Translations under genes and position numbers: made by a program
Notes under the pieces: generated by a model
Told to the model about the DNA's origin: nothing
The model's input: only the letters and a program-made list of their open reading frames with translations
Database searches by the model: none
In this document: positions 9,701 to 17,016 of the stretch, piece by piece
Numbering within the stretch: position 1 is the stretch's first letter
Layout of the letters: each line of letters begins with the position of its first letter
Assembly: GCA_946414395.1 (NCBI GenBank)
Contig: CAMKOE010000015.1
Location: 1-51,531 of the forward strand
DNA from: an uncultured Porphyromonadaceae bacterium
GTDB lineage: Bacteria > Bacteroidota > Bacteroidia > Bacteroidales > Muribaculaceae
Direction: 5' to 3'
DNA: 51,531 nucleotides

Positions 9701-10077
9701 CCAAGGACTTCAAGAACCGTTGGGTTCTCCCCGGTGATGAGGCTTATACCGATATCCCCGCTATCGCATCGCGCCGTCAGGTTTACTCCAACAACTACCT
9801 GGGTATGGCCTACAATGCCTACAACTACAGCACCGTTCGCATCGCTAATGGTGACTTCATCCGCCTGAAGGAGATCTCCTTGACCTATGACATTCCCAAG
9901 TCGCTGATTTCGCGCCTGCGTCTCACGACGGCTTCGGTAAAACTCGCTGCCACCAACATCTGCCTGCTCTATGCCGACAAGAAGTTGAACGGCCAGGATC
10001 CCGAGTTCTTCAACAGCGGTGGTGTTGCTTCACCCACTCCCAAGCAGTTCACTCTGACCCTGCGTCTGGGTATGTAA
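6727..10077 (+). CDS. SusC/RagA-type TonB-dependent outer-membrane transporter
   Basis: A 1,116-residue outer-membrane protein that imports a bound ligand using TonB energy, working under its SusD lid. It has a signal peptide ending GVSAQ (residues 1-22) and a carboxypeptidase-D-like Ig domain (about 23-100). The plug domain opens GEVVVTGYQKVDKR and includes the RVRGATSIYG and ILKDGSATSIYGAKANAGVI motifs typical of SusC plugs. A C-terminal 22-strand barrel follows, ending TLRLGM. No secretin/TonB short N-terminal domain is present, so it is not an anti-sigma-coupled receptor. It is first in a four-gene unit. Codons are strongly biased (AAC, AAG, GGT), suggesting high expression. The ligand is unknown; the zinc-hydrolase partner argues against a plain glycan locus. 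Confidence 0.96.
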   Translation: MSLKHFLLFLVMALASLGVSAQVSGTVLDENNEPVIGASVVQQSNPKNGVATDFDGHFTLNVPAGTKIKVTYVGYEDAIVAAKSGMTITMKPKGEMLGEVVVTGYQKVDKRLFTGATQSVDAEKTKLSGVADVSRGLEGRVSGVQVQNVSGTFGTAPKIRVRGATSIYGSSKPLWVVDGVVLEDNVDISADDLSSGDANTLIASAVAGLNADDIESFQILKDGSATSIYGAKANAGVIVITTKTGRKGTSSINYTGEFTYRLKPNYRDFNICNSQEQMSILREMEQKGWLEYANLVNSTTSGIYGQMYTLMDTYDPATGTYGLANTQNARNQYLREAEMRNTNWFDLLFNNNVMQNHSVSISGGTDKGSFYTSASVMTDPGWYKSSRVERYTFNANAIYNLTDRIRIKILNSDSFREQKAPGTLSQNVDVVNGEVRRDFDINPYSFALNTARTVDPNMRYVRNYTSFNIFDELEQNYIDLNVTDLKFQGELNIKPIVRQDQTLEFNILGSMRVATTEQNHYVLDNSNQAMAYRAGIDPENAIIRSSNSYLYTDPDVSNALPETILDKGGMLFYNKHNNKTFTFRAAGQYMKDFNNGKHLITLYAGMEAVRFDRFSEAFDAWGIVYANGNLPFTNYKLFKQMQEENGSYYSVGEYHRRDMAYFANANYAFLGRYVLNGTIRYEGSNQMGKTSQSRWLPTWNVSAAWNIYDEPFFQNMALSKKALTYAKLRASYSLTAESGPTSLANAEALYYPVRPWRQEISTYEMALQLSGLGNSELTYEKKHEFDLGVDLGFLYNRINLVFDWYVRNNFDLIGLIRTQGVGGETNKYGNVAEMKSHGVEFTISSRNIEPSRPGGFAWSTDWTFSYSKTEISKLQSRSRVIDLVRGSGFPLEGYPHRAIFSIPYAGLDAHGLPLVYDETGAISNVGLNFQEFEALDFLKYEGPVDPTITGGFGNNFDWKGFHLNVFMTYAFGNKLRLDPTFGAGYSDLTSFTKDFKNRWVLPGDEAYTDIPAIASRRQVYSNNYLGMAYNAYNYSTVRIANGDFIRLKEISLTYDIPKSLISRLRLTTASVKLAATNICLLYADKKLNGQDPEFFNSGGVASPTPKQFTLTLRLGM

Positions 10078-10111
10078 TTGATGTTACACATTATTTATAT
10101 ATATAAAGATT

Positions 10112-11863
10112 ATGAAACTACGATATAAAATCTTATCAATTGCTATAGCGCTTATCGGCCTGTGCTCTTGCAGCGACTTCCTCGAGAAGGTGCCCGATAC
10201 CCGTGTTTACCTGGTCAACCTTGACCAGTTGGAGCAACTCCTCGTGACCGGTTACTCCATGAACAACTATGCGCTCGTTGCCGAACTCTCGACCGACAAC
10301 GTTATTGACAACAACTCGCCCAGCGATGATGGCGTGCGTTATCACCTGAGTTCCTATGACCAGTTCGACGAGCAGGTGTATGCCTGGGAAGACGTTGACC
10401 TGGATATCAGCGACAGCGACTCGCCCTCTGGCGTGTGGAGCGGTTGCTACGGTGCAATTGCCGTGGCTAATGCCGTTCTCCAGAAAATCGAGGAGTTTGA
10501 GCAGGTTGGCGAAATCGAGGGTGAGCCCATCAGTGCCACCGATCGCGCCCGCATGGATGCCATCAAGGGTGAGGCCTACATGATCCGTGCCTATCACCAC
10601 TACATCCTGGCCCAGATCTTCTGCATGCCTTACCGTGGTCCCGAGATCAGCAAGACCCTGCCCGGTATCCCCTATGCTACCGAGCCCGAGACCGAACTCG
10701 ATCCCAAGTACGACCGTGGTACCCTCCAGGAGACCTACGACAAGATCGAGGCCGACCTGTTGCTCGGCTTGCAGTATATCACCGAGGACTTCTATGAGGT
10801 GCCCAAGTATCACTTCAACATCGCTTCGTCCAACGCATTTGCCGCCCGCTTCTATACCGTGAAGCGCGAGTATGACAAGGTGGTGAAATATGCCACCGCT
10901 TCCTTCAAGGGCAACGATCCCTCTACCATGCGTAACGACTTCTGGGATCAGACCGACTTCTACTATTACAGCGATATCGCTCGCTACTACAGCAGCGTTG
11001 ACCGCCCGGGCAACTTCATGCTCATCGGCACCTACAGCACTTGGGACCGTCGTTTCTACGGCTACCGCTTCTCGTGCAACCGTGACGCCCTGCGTGGTTC
11101 TATCCAGGGCCCCGGCCCGTCGTGGGAGCGTTGCGTCTGGTCTTACCGCAACGGTAAGGACAAGATCTCGTTTGCCATGATGCCTTGCTACCAGTACTTC
11201 TGCGCAAGCGCTGGTCAGGAGTATGGTGCCTTCTTCGTGGGCAACTGCTTCGAGCAGTTTGAGTACACCGACAAGGTGGCCGGTATCGGTTACGTTCACA
11301 TGGTGCGCCCCGAGTTCACCAGCCAGGAGACCATCCTGCTCCGTGCCGAGGCTAACCTGTTCCTGGGTAACATCGACGAGGCCTTTGAGGACCTCTACCT
11401 CTGGAACCACGAGCACCTGCTGCTCGACGAGTCGCGCAACTATAAGATGACCGAGCTCACCAAGGAGCAGATTGAGAATTTCTACAGTTACTATGACAAC
11501 CCCACCCGCAAGGATCCCGGTTACGGTATCGTAAAGCAGTTCCACATCGACGAGGTATGTCCTAGCAACCAGTACCACATGACTCAGGAGATTGAGCCTT
11601 ACATGCAGTGCGTTCAGCACTTCCGCCGCATCCAGATGATTCACCTGGGTAACCGTTGGTTCGACATCAAGCGTTACGGCTTCTCCATCACCCACAAGAT
11701 GGGTATCAACGATGTTTACACCCTCGACGTGCTGGATCCCCGTTATGCTATCCAGATTCCCAACGAGGTTATCGGTGCAGGCTTGACCGCCAACGAGCGC
11801 AAGACTGTCAAGGCCGAGGGTAGCCTGGTGGTTAAAAAGGATGCTTTAGTTCGTGCTAACTAA
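10112..11863 (+). CDS. SusD/RagB-type surface nutrient-binding lipoprotein
   Basis: A 583-residue lipoprotein that caps the SusC barrel and captures substrate at the cell surface. The lipobox LCSC places the lipidated Cys at residue 20. The N-terminal FLEKVPDTRVYLVNLDQLEQLL and the helical repeat segment AYMIRAYHHYILAQIF are typical of SusD-like TPR folds. The C-terminus carries RRIQMIHLGNRWFDIKRYG, the usual closing SusD motif. It starts 34 bases after SusC. The sequence is diverged from the starch and mucin SusD proteins, in line with a separate family that travels with zinc-hydrolase lipoproteins. Substrate is not known. Confidence 0.94.
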   Translation: MKLRYKILSIAIALIGLCSCSDFLEKVPDTRVYLVNLDQLEQLLVTGYSMNNYALVAELSTDNVIDNNSPSDDGVRYHLSSYDQFDEQVYAWEDVDLDISDSDSPSGVWSGCYGAIAVANAVLQKIEEFEQVGEIEGEPISATDRARMDAIKGEAYMIRAYHHYILAQIFCMPYRGPEISKTLPGIPYATEPETELDPKYDRGTLQETYDKIEADLLLGLQYITEDFYEVPKYHFNIASSNAFAARFYTVKREYDKVVKYATASFKGNDPSTMRNDFWDQTDFYYYSDIARYYSSVDRPGNFMLIGTYSTWDRRFYGYRFSCNRDALRGSIQGPGPSWERCVWSYRNGKDKISFAMMPCYQYFCASAGQEYGAFFVGNCFEQFEYTDKVAGIGYVHMVRPEFTSQETILLRAEANLFLGNIDEAFEDLYLWNHEHLLLDESRNYKMTELTKEQIENFYSYYDNPTRKDPGYGIVKQFHIDEVCPSNQYHMTQEIEPYMQCVQHFRRIQMIHLGNRWFDIKRYGFSITHKMGINDVYTLDVLDPRYAIQIPNEVIGAGLTANERKTVKAEGSLVVKKDALVRAN

Positions 11864-11879
11864 TTAATGACAGATTAAA

Positions 11880-13013
11880 ATGAAAAAGATTCAATATTAT
11901 ATTTCAGCATTGCTGCTTGTAGCCGTTGCTGCCATGTCGCTCACGTCGTGTGGCGAGGACAAACTCGGTCCTACGATCTTCCCCGATGTTGACGAGACGC
12001 TGGATCCCAACTCCTATTCCTACAAGTTGGACAAGTTCCTCAAGGAGAATTACCTTGACAAGTATAACTTGACATTCCTGTACAAGATGCCGGACATCAG
12101 CACCAACATGAACTATAACCTGGTGCCTGCCGACTACAACAACTCGATCGACCTGGCCGTGCTGTGCAAGCACCTGTGGTTCGACGTGTATGATAAGGTC
12201 GCCGGCGAGCAGTTCCTCAAGACCTATGGTCCCCGCATCATTCTGCTGATCGGTTCTCCCGCAATCAACCCGACTTCCGGTTCCGAGACCGTCGGTCTGG
12301 CCGAGGGTGGCATCAAGATTTCACTGTTCAAGGTGAACTCGATGAACATCAACAACTTCCAGCAGATGAACGACTTGTACTTCCACACGATGCACCATGA
12401 GTTTGCTCACATCCTGCATCAGACCAAGACCTATCCCAACGAGTTCAACACCATCTCGGTAGGTCACTACGATCCCAACAACTGGCAGTACCGTGGCGAC
12501 GAGGTGAACTCCCTGGGCTTCGTGACCGGTTATGCTTCCAGTGAGTACCGTGAGGACTTTGCCGAGACCATTGCCTGCTTCATCGTCTATACCCAGGCTC
12601 AGTGGGATCGCATGATGGAACTCGCATCGCGCGGCTGGGCTACCTCGGCCAGCGATGACGACCTGGATGCTGTTTACTACAGTTACTACTACTATCCCGA
12701 CAACGACGCCGAGCAGGAACTCGTTTACCTCGAGGAGCGCTATGTCGTTACCGAGACCGACGACGATGGCACCGTCCACAAGTACTGGCGCAACAACCGC
12801 GACAAGGACGGCAACCGCATCGTGGTCTATGACGTAGAGGATAAGGACGGTATCGACGGCGCCGCTGCAATCCTGCAGAAGGTGCAGATCGCCCGCGAGT
12901 GGTTCCGCACTGCTTGGAACATCGATCTTGACGCCCTGCGCGAGGAGGTTCAGACCCGTCAGGCAACCTATGACATCAACGAGTTGCGCAAGATGGTCTA
13001 CGACATCCAGTAA
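11880..13013 (+). CDS. Substrate import-associated zinc metallohydrolase lipoprotein (HExxH)
   Basis: A 377-residue predicted surface lipoprotein, lipobox LTSC with Cys24. A zinc-binding HExxH motif is seen as HHEFAHILH, with metal ligands His173 and His177 and catalytic Glu174. A possible third ligand lies downstream in the EDFAETIACF segment. Its place directly after a SusC/SusD pair fits the known family of putative zinc hydrolases encoded with such transporters (TIGR04549-like). By family logic it trims a peptide or similar polymer at the cell surface before import, but no substrate is established. It begins 16 bases after SusD and is followed by a DUF4302 lipoprotein, completing a recurring four-gene set. 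Confidence 0.88.
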   Translation: MKKIQYYISALLLVAVAAMSLTSCGEDKLGPTIFPDVDETLDPNSYSYKLDKFLKENYLDKYNLTFLYKMPDISTNMNYNLVPADYNNSIDLAVLCKHLWFDVYDKVAGEQFLKTYGPRIILLIGSPAINPTSGSETVGLAEGGIKISLFKVNSMNINNFQQMNDLYFHTMHHEFAHILHQTKTYPNEFNTISVGHYDPNNWQYRGDEVNSLGFVTGYASSEYREDFAETIACFIVYTQAQWDRMMELASRGWATSASDDDLDAVYYSYYYYPDNDAEQELVYLEERYVVTETDDDGTVHKYWRNNRDKDGNRIVVYDVEDKDGIDGAAAILQKVQIAREWFRTAWNIDLDALREEVQTRQATYDINELRKMVYDIQ

Positions 13014-13030
13014 TGTTTTACCTTTAATCG

Positions 13031-14392
13031 ATGAATAAGACAATGAAAAAGTTCTTAAATATTTCATTATTATCTCTCGTTGCCCTGGCAGCATGCTCGC
13101 TGGCATCGTGCAGCAATGAGGTTGAAGACATCTTTGATGAGGATGCCGTGGCACGCCTCGACAAGGCCAAAGCCGAATATACCGATATCCTCACCAGCGA
13201 TGGTGGCAAGTGGCAACTCGAGTATTTTGCCAACGATGAGGAGCCGGGTTACATCTACCTGATGACCTTCTCCAAGGACGGCTCGGTAGTCATCTCGGGT
13301 GCCAACAAGTGGATCAACTACATCCAGAGCGGTTCGCTCAACACGCCTGCCTATGGCTCCGAGTTGTCGATGTGGGAGGTGATTGCCGACAACGGCCCCG
13401 TCCTGTCGTTCAATACCTATAACAAGTATTTCCACATCTTTGCCGACCCCTATGACATCCCCAGCATGGGCAGCGCCCAGACCGACACCGATGTCAATGA
13501 GGATGGTTACGGTCACGAGGGTGACTACGAGTTTGACATCATGAAGTACTCGGGCGACACGCTCTACCTCACTGGCAAGAAGTACAACCTGAACATGATC
13601 ATGACCCGCGTGGCTTCCACTGTTGAGGATGAGGTTTACATGAACGAGGTTGTCGCAATGGCCGACTCCTTCTTCAACTCCAAGATTCCCCAGGTCTATA
13701 TCAACCTGCCGAATGGTCAGCGCTGGATCGTCAAGGAAGGCGCTTCCAGCATCCTGAAGATGTTCCGTGAGGGCGATGACGAGATCTCGACTGCCGAGCA
13801 TCACAATGTGATCATTACCCATAACGGTCTCTCCTTCATGGACGCTCAGACGCTCGACGGCTATGTGATCAAGAACTTCATCCGTCAGGCCGACGGTTCG
13901 CTGCTGTGCCGTGACGACAACCAGACGACCATCACAGCCGACGAACTCGGTGCGATTTTCACCAACAAGACGTTCATCTGGAGGTCTGAGCCCGGTAGTG
14001 GCAGTGGCATCTTTGCAACGCTCTATACTCAGATTGCCGAAGAGTTGAAGGCCTATAACAAGTCCACTCTGAATTATGCCCAGATTGCCTATGACGAGGC
14101 CACATCGACCTATCTGCTCTCGTTCAACATCAAGAAGGGTTCGGTGCGTTACAATCCCACCTATTACCTGACGCTGACGTCGGCCGATGATACCCAGGTG
14201 GCATTCACCGCCGCTGCCGAGGGTGACCGCTATGGTGAGACCTATGCATCCAACTGCCCGTCAATCCGTCAGTTCGTTGATGAGTTGGCCGGTACACTCA
14301 ACCTGAGTGCCAACTCGCTGCTTGCTCCCGTCAACATGAAGTTGACCCAGAGCGGCAATGCTGACAACTATGTGATCTTTAACCTCCAGTAA
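13031..14392 (+). CDS. DUF4302-type lipoprotein of the import locus
   Basis: A 453-residue lipoprotein (lipobox LASC). Two starts are possible, ATG 13031 and ATG 13043; the latter gives a cleaner signal peptide, MKKFLNISLLSLVALAACS. After the Cys an acidic linker leads into DKAKAEYTDILTSDGGKWQLEYF, typical of DUF4302 proteins. The remainder looks beta-rich, with many Asp/Asn/Thr turns. These lipoproteins are often encoded beside SusCD and HExxH lipoproteins and are presumed to be surface accessory or binding proteins. No enzyme motif is visible. It is the last gene before a strong terminator. Confidence 0.8.
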   Translation: MNKTMKKFLNISLLSLVALAACSLASCSNEVEDIFDEDAVARLDKAKAEYTDILTSDGGKWQLEYFANDEEPGYIYLMTFSKDGSVVISGANKWINYIQSGSLNTPAYGSELSMWEVIADNGPVLSFNTYNKYFHIFADPYDIPSMGSAQTDTDVNEDGYGHEGDYEFDIMKYSGDTLYLTGKKYNLNMIMTRVASTVEDEVYMNEVVAMADSFFNSKIPQVYINLPNGQRWIVKEGASSILKMFREGDDEISTAEHHNVIITHNGLSFMDAQTLDGYVIKNFIRQADGSLLCRDDNQTTITADELGAIFTNKTFIWRSEPGSGSGIFATLYTQIAEELKAYNKSTLNYAQIAYDEATSTYLLSFNIKKGSVRYNPTYYLTLTSADDTQVAFTAAAEGDRYGETYASNCPSIRQFVDELAGTLNLSANSLLAPVNMKLTQSGNADNYVIFNLQ

Positions 14393-14414
14393 TCCACTGT
14401 TGAGGAGAATGACT

Positions 14415-14463
14415 ATAGCCAGGGCCTGAGGCCCCATGACGGTTGACGACCCTGGCTATTTTT
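14415..14463 (+). terminator. Terminator of the SusC/SusD operon
   Basis: ATAGCCAGGG (14415-14424) pairs perfectly with CCCTGGCTAT (14450-14459), followed by five T. The loop holds a further GC-rich hairpin, GGCCTGAGGCC. Confidence 0.93.
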
Positions 14464-14523
14464 ACCAATATCAGAAGAAATTTTTATTAACAATATTATT
14501 AACTCTACGTAATTATTTCATTT

Positions 14524-16464
14524 ATGAAGAAGATCTTACTTTTAGGTGCAATGGCACTGATGGTCGCTTCGGCCAGCGCCACCACACCGCAAAAGCGTTC
14601 CGACGCTAAGCCGGTTGCTGTAACTCAACTTCAGCGCAAGGCTCAACCCCGTGTTCAATATCTTGAGAACAAGATGTACACTCCCGGTTCGGGTGTCCTG
14701 AAGGCTCCCAAGAAGGCCGGTTACATCGAGAACTGGTACAACCGTCCCGCTGGTGCTTTCTATGTTGATAACATCTCGGTAGATGGTGCCTATGGCTATG
14801 CCTATAGTGCTCCTTTCTTGTTTGCAAAGCCCTTCACCGATTACACTTGGGCTGGTATTGCCGATGGCGCTGATGAGAACACCCACTATGCTTGGGACAT
14901 CTTCATCTACAATCGTGAGAATCCCGATGTTGATTACGTCAGCATCGACGAGAAGCAGAGTGTAGATACCTCCTATATCATGGAGACCAACAAGGTGCCC
15001 ATTTTCTACGCAGTTGATGGTCCGCTGGATGATACCAAATCAAAGTGGTACACCTATCAGATGATGGATCACACCATGGGTGGCACCGATGCCGCTCCTA
15101 CTGTAGAAGGCGAAACCGCTGTTAACTTCTTCACCTTGCCCAGCGAGAAGGTCATGAACTCCGACGGTAGTGAGGTTGACTACTGGGGTTCAAGCAAGAC
15201 GATGGTCGGCGGTGGCCGCTGGGGTGACAAGTACTACACCATGACTGCCTATAGCGGTGCAGAGCCTTATCCCGGCAACCAGCGCGGCTGGTGGTTCGGT
15301 AAGAACGGCAGTCACATCGACGGTATGGCCCAGGCCTTTGAGAAGCCGACTTCTCCCTACATGCTCAAGAAGGTGGGCTTCTATGTAGCCTCGAGCGTTA
15401 CCAAGATCAACAACCCTGTGAAGTTGACCTGCAAGGTTTACCGCCTCAATGAGATTCCCGCCTACAATGACACCGCCAACGTTCGCCTTCCCGAGATTCC
15501 CGGTGAGTTGATCGTTACCGGTGAGGGCATGCTCACCCAGTCGGTTCTCGACGACAACTATGGCTTCATGGAGTTCACGCTCTACGGTCAGGACGAGGAA
15601 GATCCCGAGTTGACCTATGAGTACAGCCCCACGATCGACTGCCCCATCCTCGTGACCATCGAGGGTTACAACGAGGCCGAGAATCTGGTTGACTTCACCA
15701 CCTACATCAGCGCCGACGAGGATGTTGACGAGGGCTTCGGTGAGTTGGCTTACCTCAAGTACCCGATCTACGTTCCCCGCATCGACGAGAACGGTGACAC
15801 CGTCCGCAACGAGGCTGGCGAGATCGTTGCCGACTTCACTGGTGAGTATACCTGGCGCGGCCTGAACAACTTCTTCCAGTCTGGTCAGATGCTGACCGGT
15901 TTTGCTATCTACGTCTGCACCGAGAATCCCTTCATCACCTTCAACTACAGTGTTGAGAATGGCGAGTGCACCTTCCCCAACGAGGGTGGTAAACTCGTGA
16001 AGGATGTTGAAATCGATGGCGAGACCTATCAGATCGAGGGCATCGACTTCTATTCTTGGGTAGCATCGGCCGACGGTGACTGGGTACTGACCTGCAATGG
16101 CGTTGACGAGTTGCCCGACTGGCTTGACATCCAACTCGAGGATGTTGATGGCGCCGACGGTGACGGTTGGGAAGTATATGCCGACGTTACCGCCCAGCCC
16201 CTTCCCGAGGGCACTGCCTATCGTGAGGCCATCGTTCGCTTCGAGATCCCCGGTGACTACATTGAGTACAAGTTCATGCAGGGCGAGAAGGCCCCCGGTG
16301 TTCCTGGTGACGCCGACGGCAACGGTGAGGTTAACATCTCTGACGTTAATATCGTTATCGACTGCATCCTGAGCGGCAAGTTCCTCGAGAGTGCCGACGT
16401 TGATGGCAACGGTGAGATCAACATCGCCGACATCAATGCTATCATCGCAATTATCCTCGGATAA
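14524..16464 (+). CDS. Secreted protein with C-terminal type I dockerin, copy 1
   Basis: A 646-residue exported protein of unknown activity. The signal peptide ends ASASA (about residues 1-19). The centre is beta-rich with many Trp/Tyr and acidic turns. A segment near 480-590 (TFPNEGG ... IVRFEIPGDYIEYKFMQG) resembles BACON/Ig-like adhesive domains, at low confidence. The last 50 residues (from about 596) are a dockerin with two calcium-binding repeats, GDADGNGEVNISDVNIVID and SADVDGNGEINIADINAII. It lies 60 bases past the terminator of the import locus and has no obvious promoter of its own, so read-through is possible. A close paralogue follows. No hydrolase motif was recognised. Confidence 0.85.
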   Translation: MKKILLLGAMALMVASASATTPQKRSDAKPVAVTQLQRKAQPRVQYLENKMYTPGSGVLKAPKKAGYIENWYNRPAGAFYVDNISVDGAYGYAYSAPFLFAKPFTDYTWAGIADGADENTHYAWDIFIYNRENPDVDYVSIDEKQSVDTSYIMETNKVPIFYAVDGPLDDTKSKWYTYQMMDHTMGGTDAAPTVEGETAVNFFTLPSEKVMNSDGSEVDYWGSSKTMVGGGRWGDKYYTMTAYSGAEPYPGNQRGWWFGKNGSHIDGMAQAFEKPTSPYMLKKVGFYVASSVTKINNPVKLTCKVYRLNEIPAYNDTANVRLPEIPGELIVTGEGMLTQSVLDDNYGFMEFTLYGQDEEDPELTYEYSPTIDCPILVTIEGYNEAENLVDFTTYISADEDVDEGFGELAYLKYPIYVPRIDENGDTVRNEAGEIVADFTGEYTWRGLNNFFQSGQMLTGFAIYVCTENPFITFNYSVENGECTFPNEGGKLVKDVEIDGETYQIEGIDFYSWVASADGDWVLTCNGVDELPDWLDIQLEDVDGADGDGWEVYADVTAQPLPEGTAYREAIVRFEIPGDYIEYKFMQGEKAPGVPGDADGNGEVNISDVNIVIDCILSGKFLESADVDGNGEINIADINAIIAIILG

Positions 16465-16543
16465 TACTGCGCATGAGATACCTTGAGATGAAATTATTGA
16501 ACTGACTTTATTACAGTTTCTTAACATATCATCTATTACCTGG

Positions 16544-16576
16544 AGACGGGGCGCCTGCTAGAAGGCTCCCCGTCTT
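16544..16576 (+). terminator. Terminator after dockerin protein copy 1
   Basis: AGACGGGG (16544-16551) pairs with CCCCGTCT (16568-16575), followed by TTCTT. It lies 80 bases after the stop codon. Confidence 0.75.
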
Positions 16577-16683
16577 CTTAGTACATTATCCATTGGCGTC
16601 CGGGGGAAAACTGCTGTATGGCTCATTTTGGTTCAGCGGGAAAAGACTGGTGGCTGTGTCATTATTAACCCGCTTGTTTTAAA

Positions 16684-16767
16684 TCGGCCTTACGGCCGAG
16701 AAATCAAATAAAATAAATTTTTATTTCAATTTTTTTTAATTTTGCTTGATTTCTCGCGCGTAGCGCG
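16684..16767. repeat. Composite palindromic intergenic element
   Basis: Three nested or adjacent inverted repeats are visible. TCGGCC/GGCCGA occupies 16684-16699. The pair GAGAAATCAA (16698-16707) and TTGATTTCTC (16746-16755) encloses an AT-only stretch. CGCGC-GTA-GCGCG occupies 16755-16767. The layout resembles a REP- or MITE-like element. No coding capacity. Confidence 0.7.
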
Positions 16768-16888
16768 ATGATTAGTTCCAGTCGCCATTTATGGCACAGC
16801 CTCCCCACCTTTTATAGGGTGAGCCCTCATTTTGCATGACTTTGATGACAATTATTGGGCATTACTTGTGTATATGAGATTTGTTGTG

Positions 16889-16896
16889 TATTTTTG
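16889..16896 (+). promoter_or_regulatory. -7 element (TATTTTTG) of dockerin protein copy 2
   Basis: TATTTTTG is preceded by CTTG at 16865-16868 with a 20-base spacer, a good Bacteroidota promoter. It gives a leader of about 115 bases to the ATG at 17017 and separates copy 2 from copy 1 transcriptionally. Confidence 0.75.
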
Positions 16897-17016
16897 CAAA
16901 GAAACAAATGATTAGTGCTAAATGGCAATATTCAGGGCTTGACATCCCGATGTTGTCGATCCAGAGAGACTAGGAATTATGTTATCATTTTAATTAACTA
17001 CTTAAATGTTTCGGTT

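Larger units (their letters stand above)
16465..17016. other. 550-bp spacer between the dockerin genes
   Basis: It contains the terminator of copy 1 (16544-16576), a composite palindrome (16684-16767) and the promoter of copy 2 (16889-16896). Reading frames across 16915-17016 are in frame with copy 2 but lie in its leader. No independent gene is seen. Confidence 0.7.

Noticed and set aside
10136-11695. 519-codon open frame on the minus strand opposite the SusD gene
   Set aside because: It mirrors the biased codons of SusD, has no signal, family match or promoter, and its low-complexity Val/His/Leu composition is typical of antisense shadows.
15190-16527. 445-codon minus-strand frame opposite dockerin copy 1, with a similar frame opposite copy 2
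   Set aside because: Antisense of strongly codon-biased genes. It recurs in both copies only because the sense genes are homologous.
16915-17016. 34-residue extension of dockerin copy 2
   Set aside because: It would bury the signal peptide, and it has no counterpart in copy 1.
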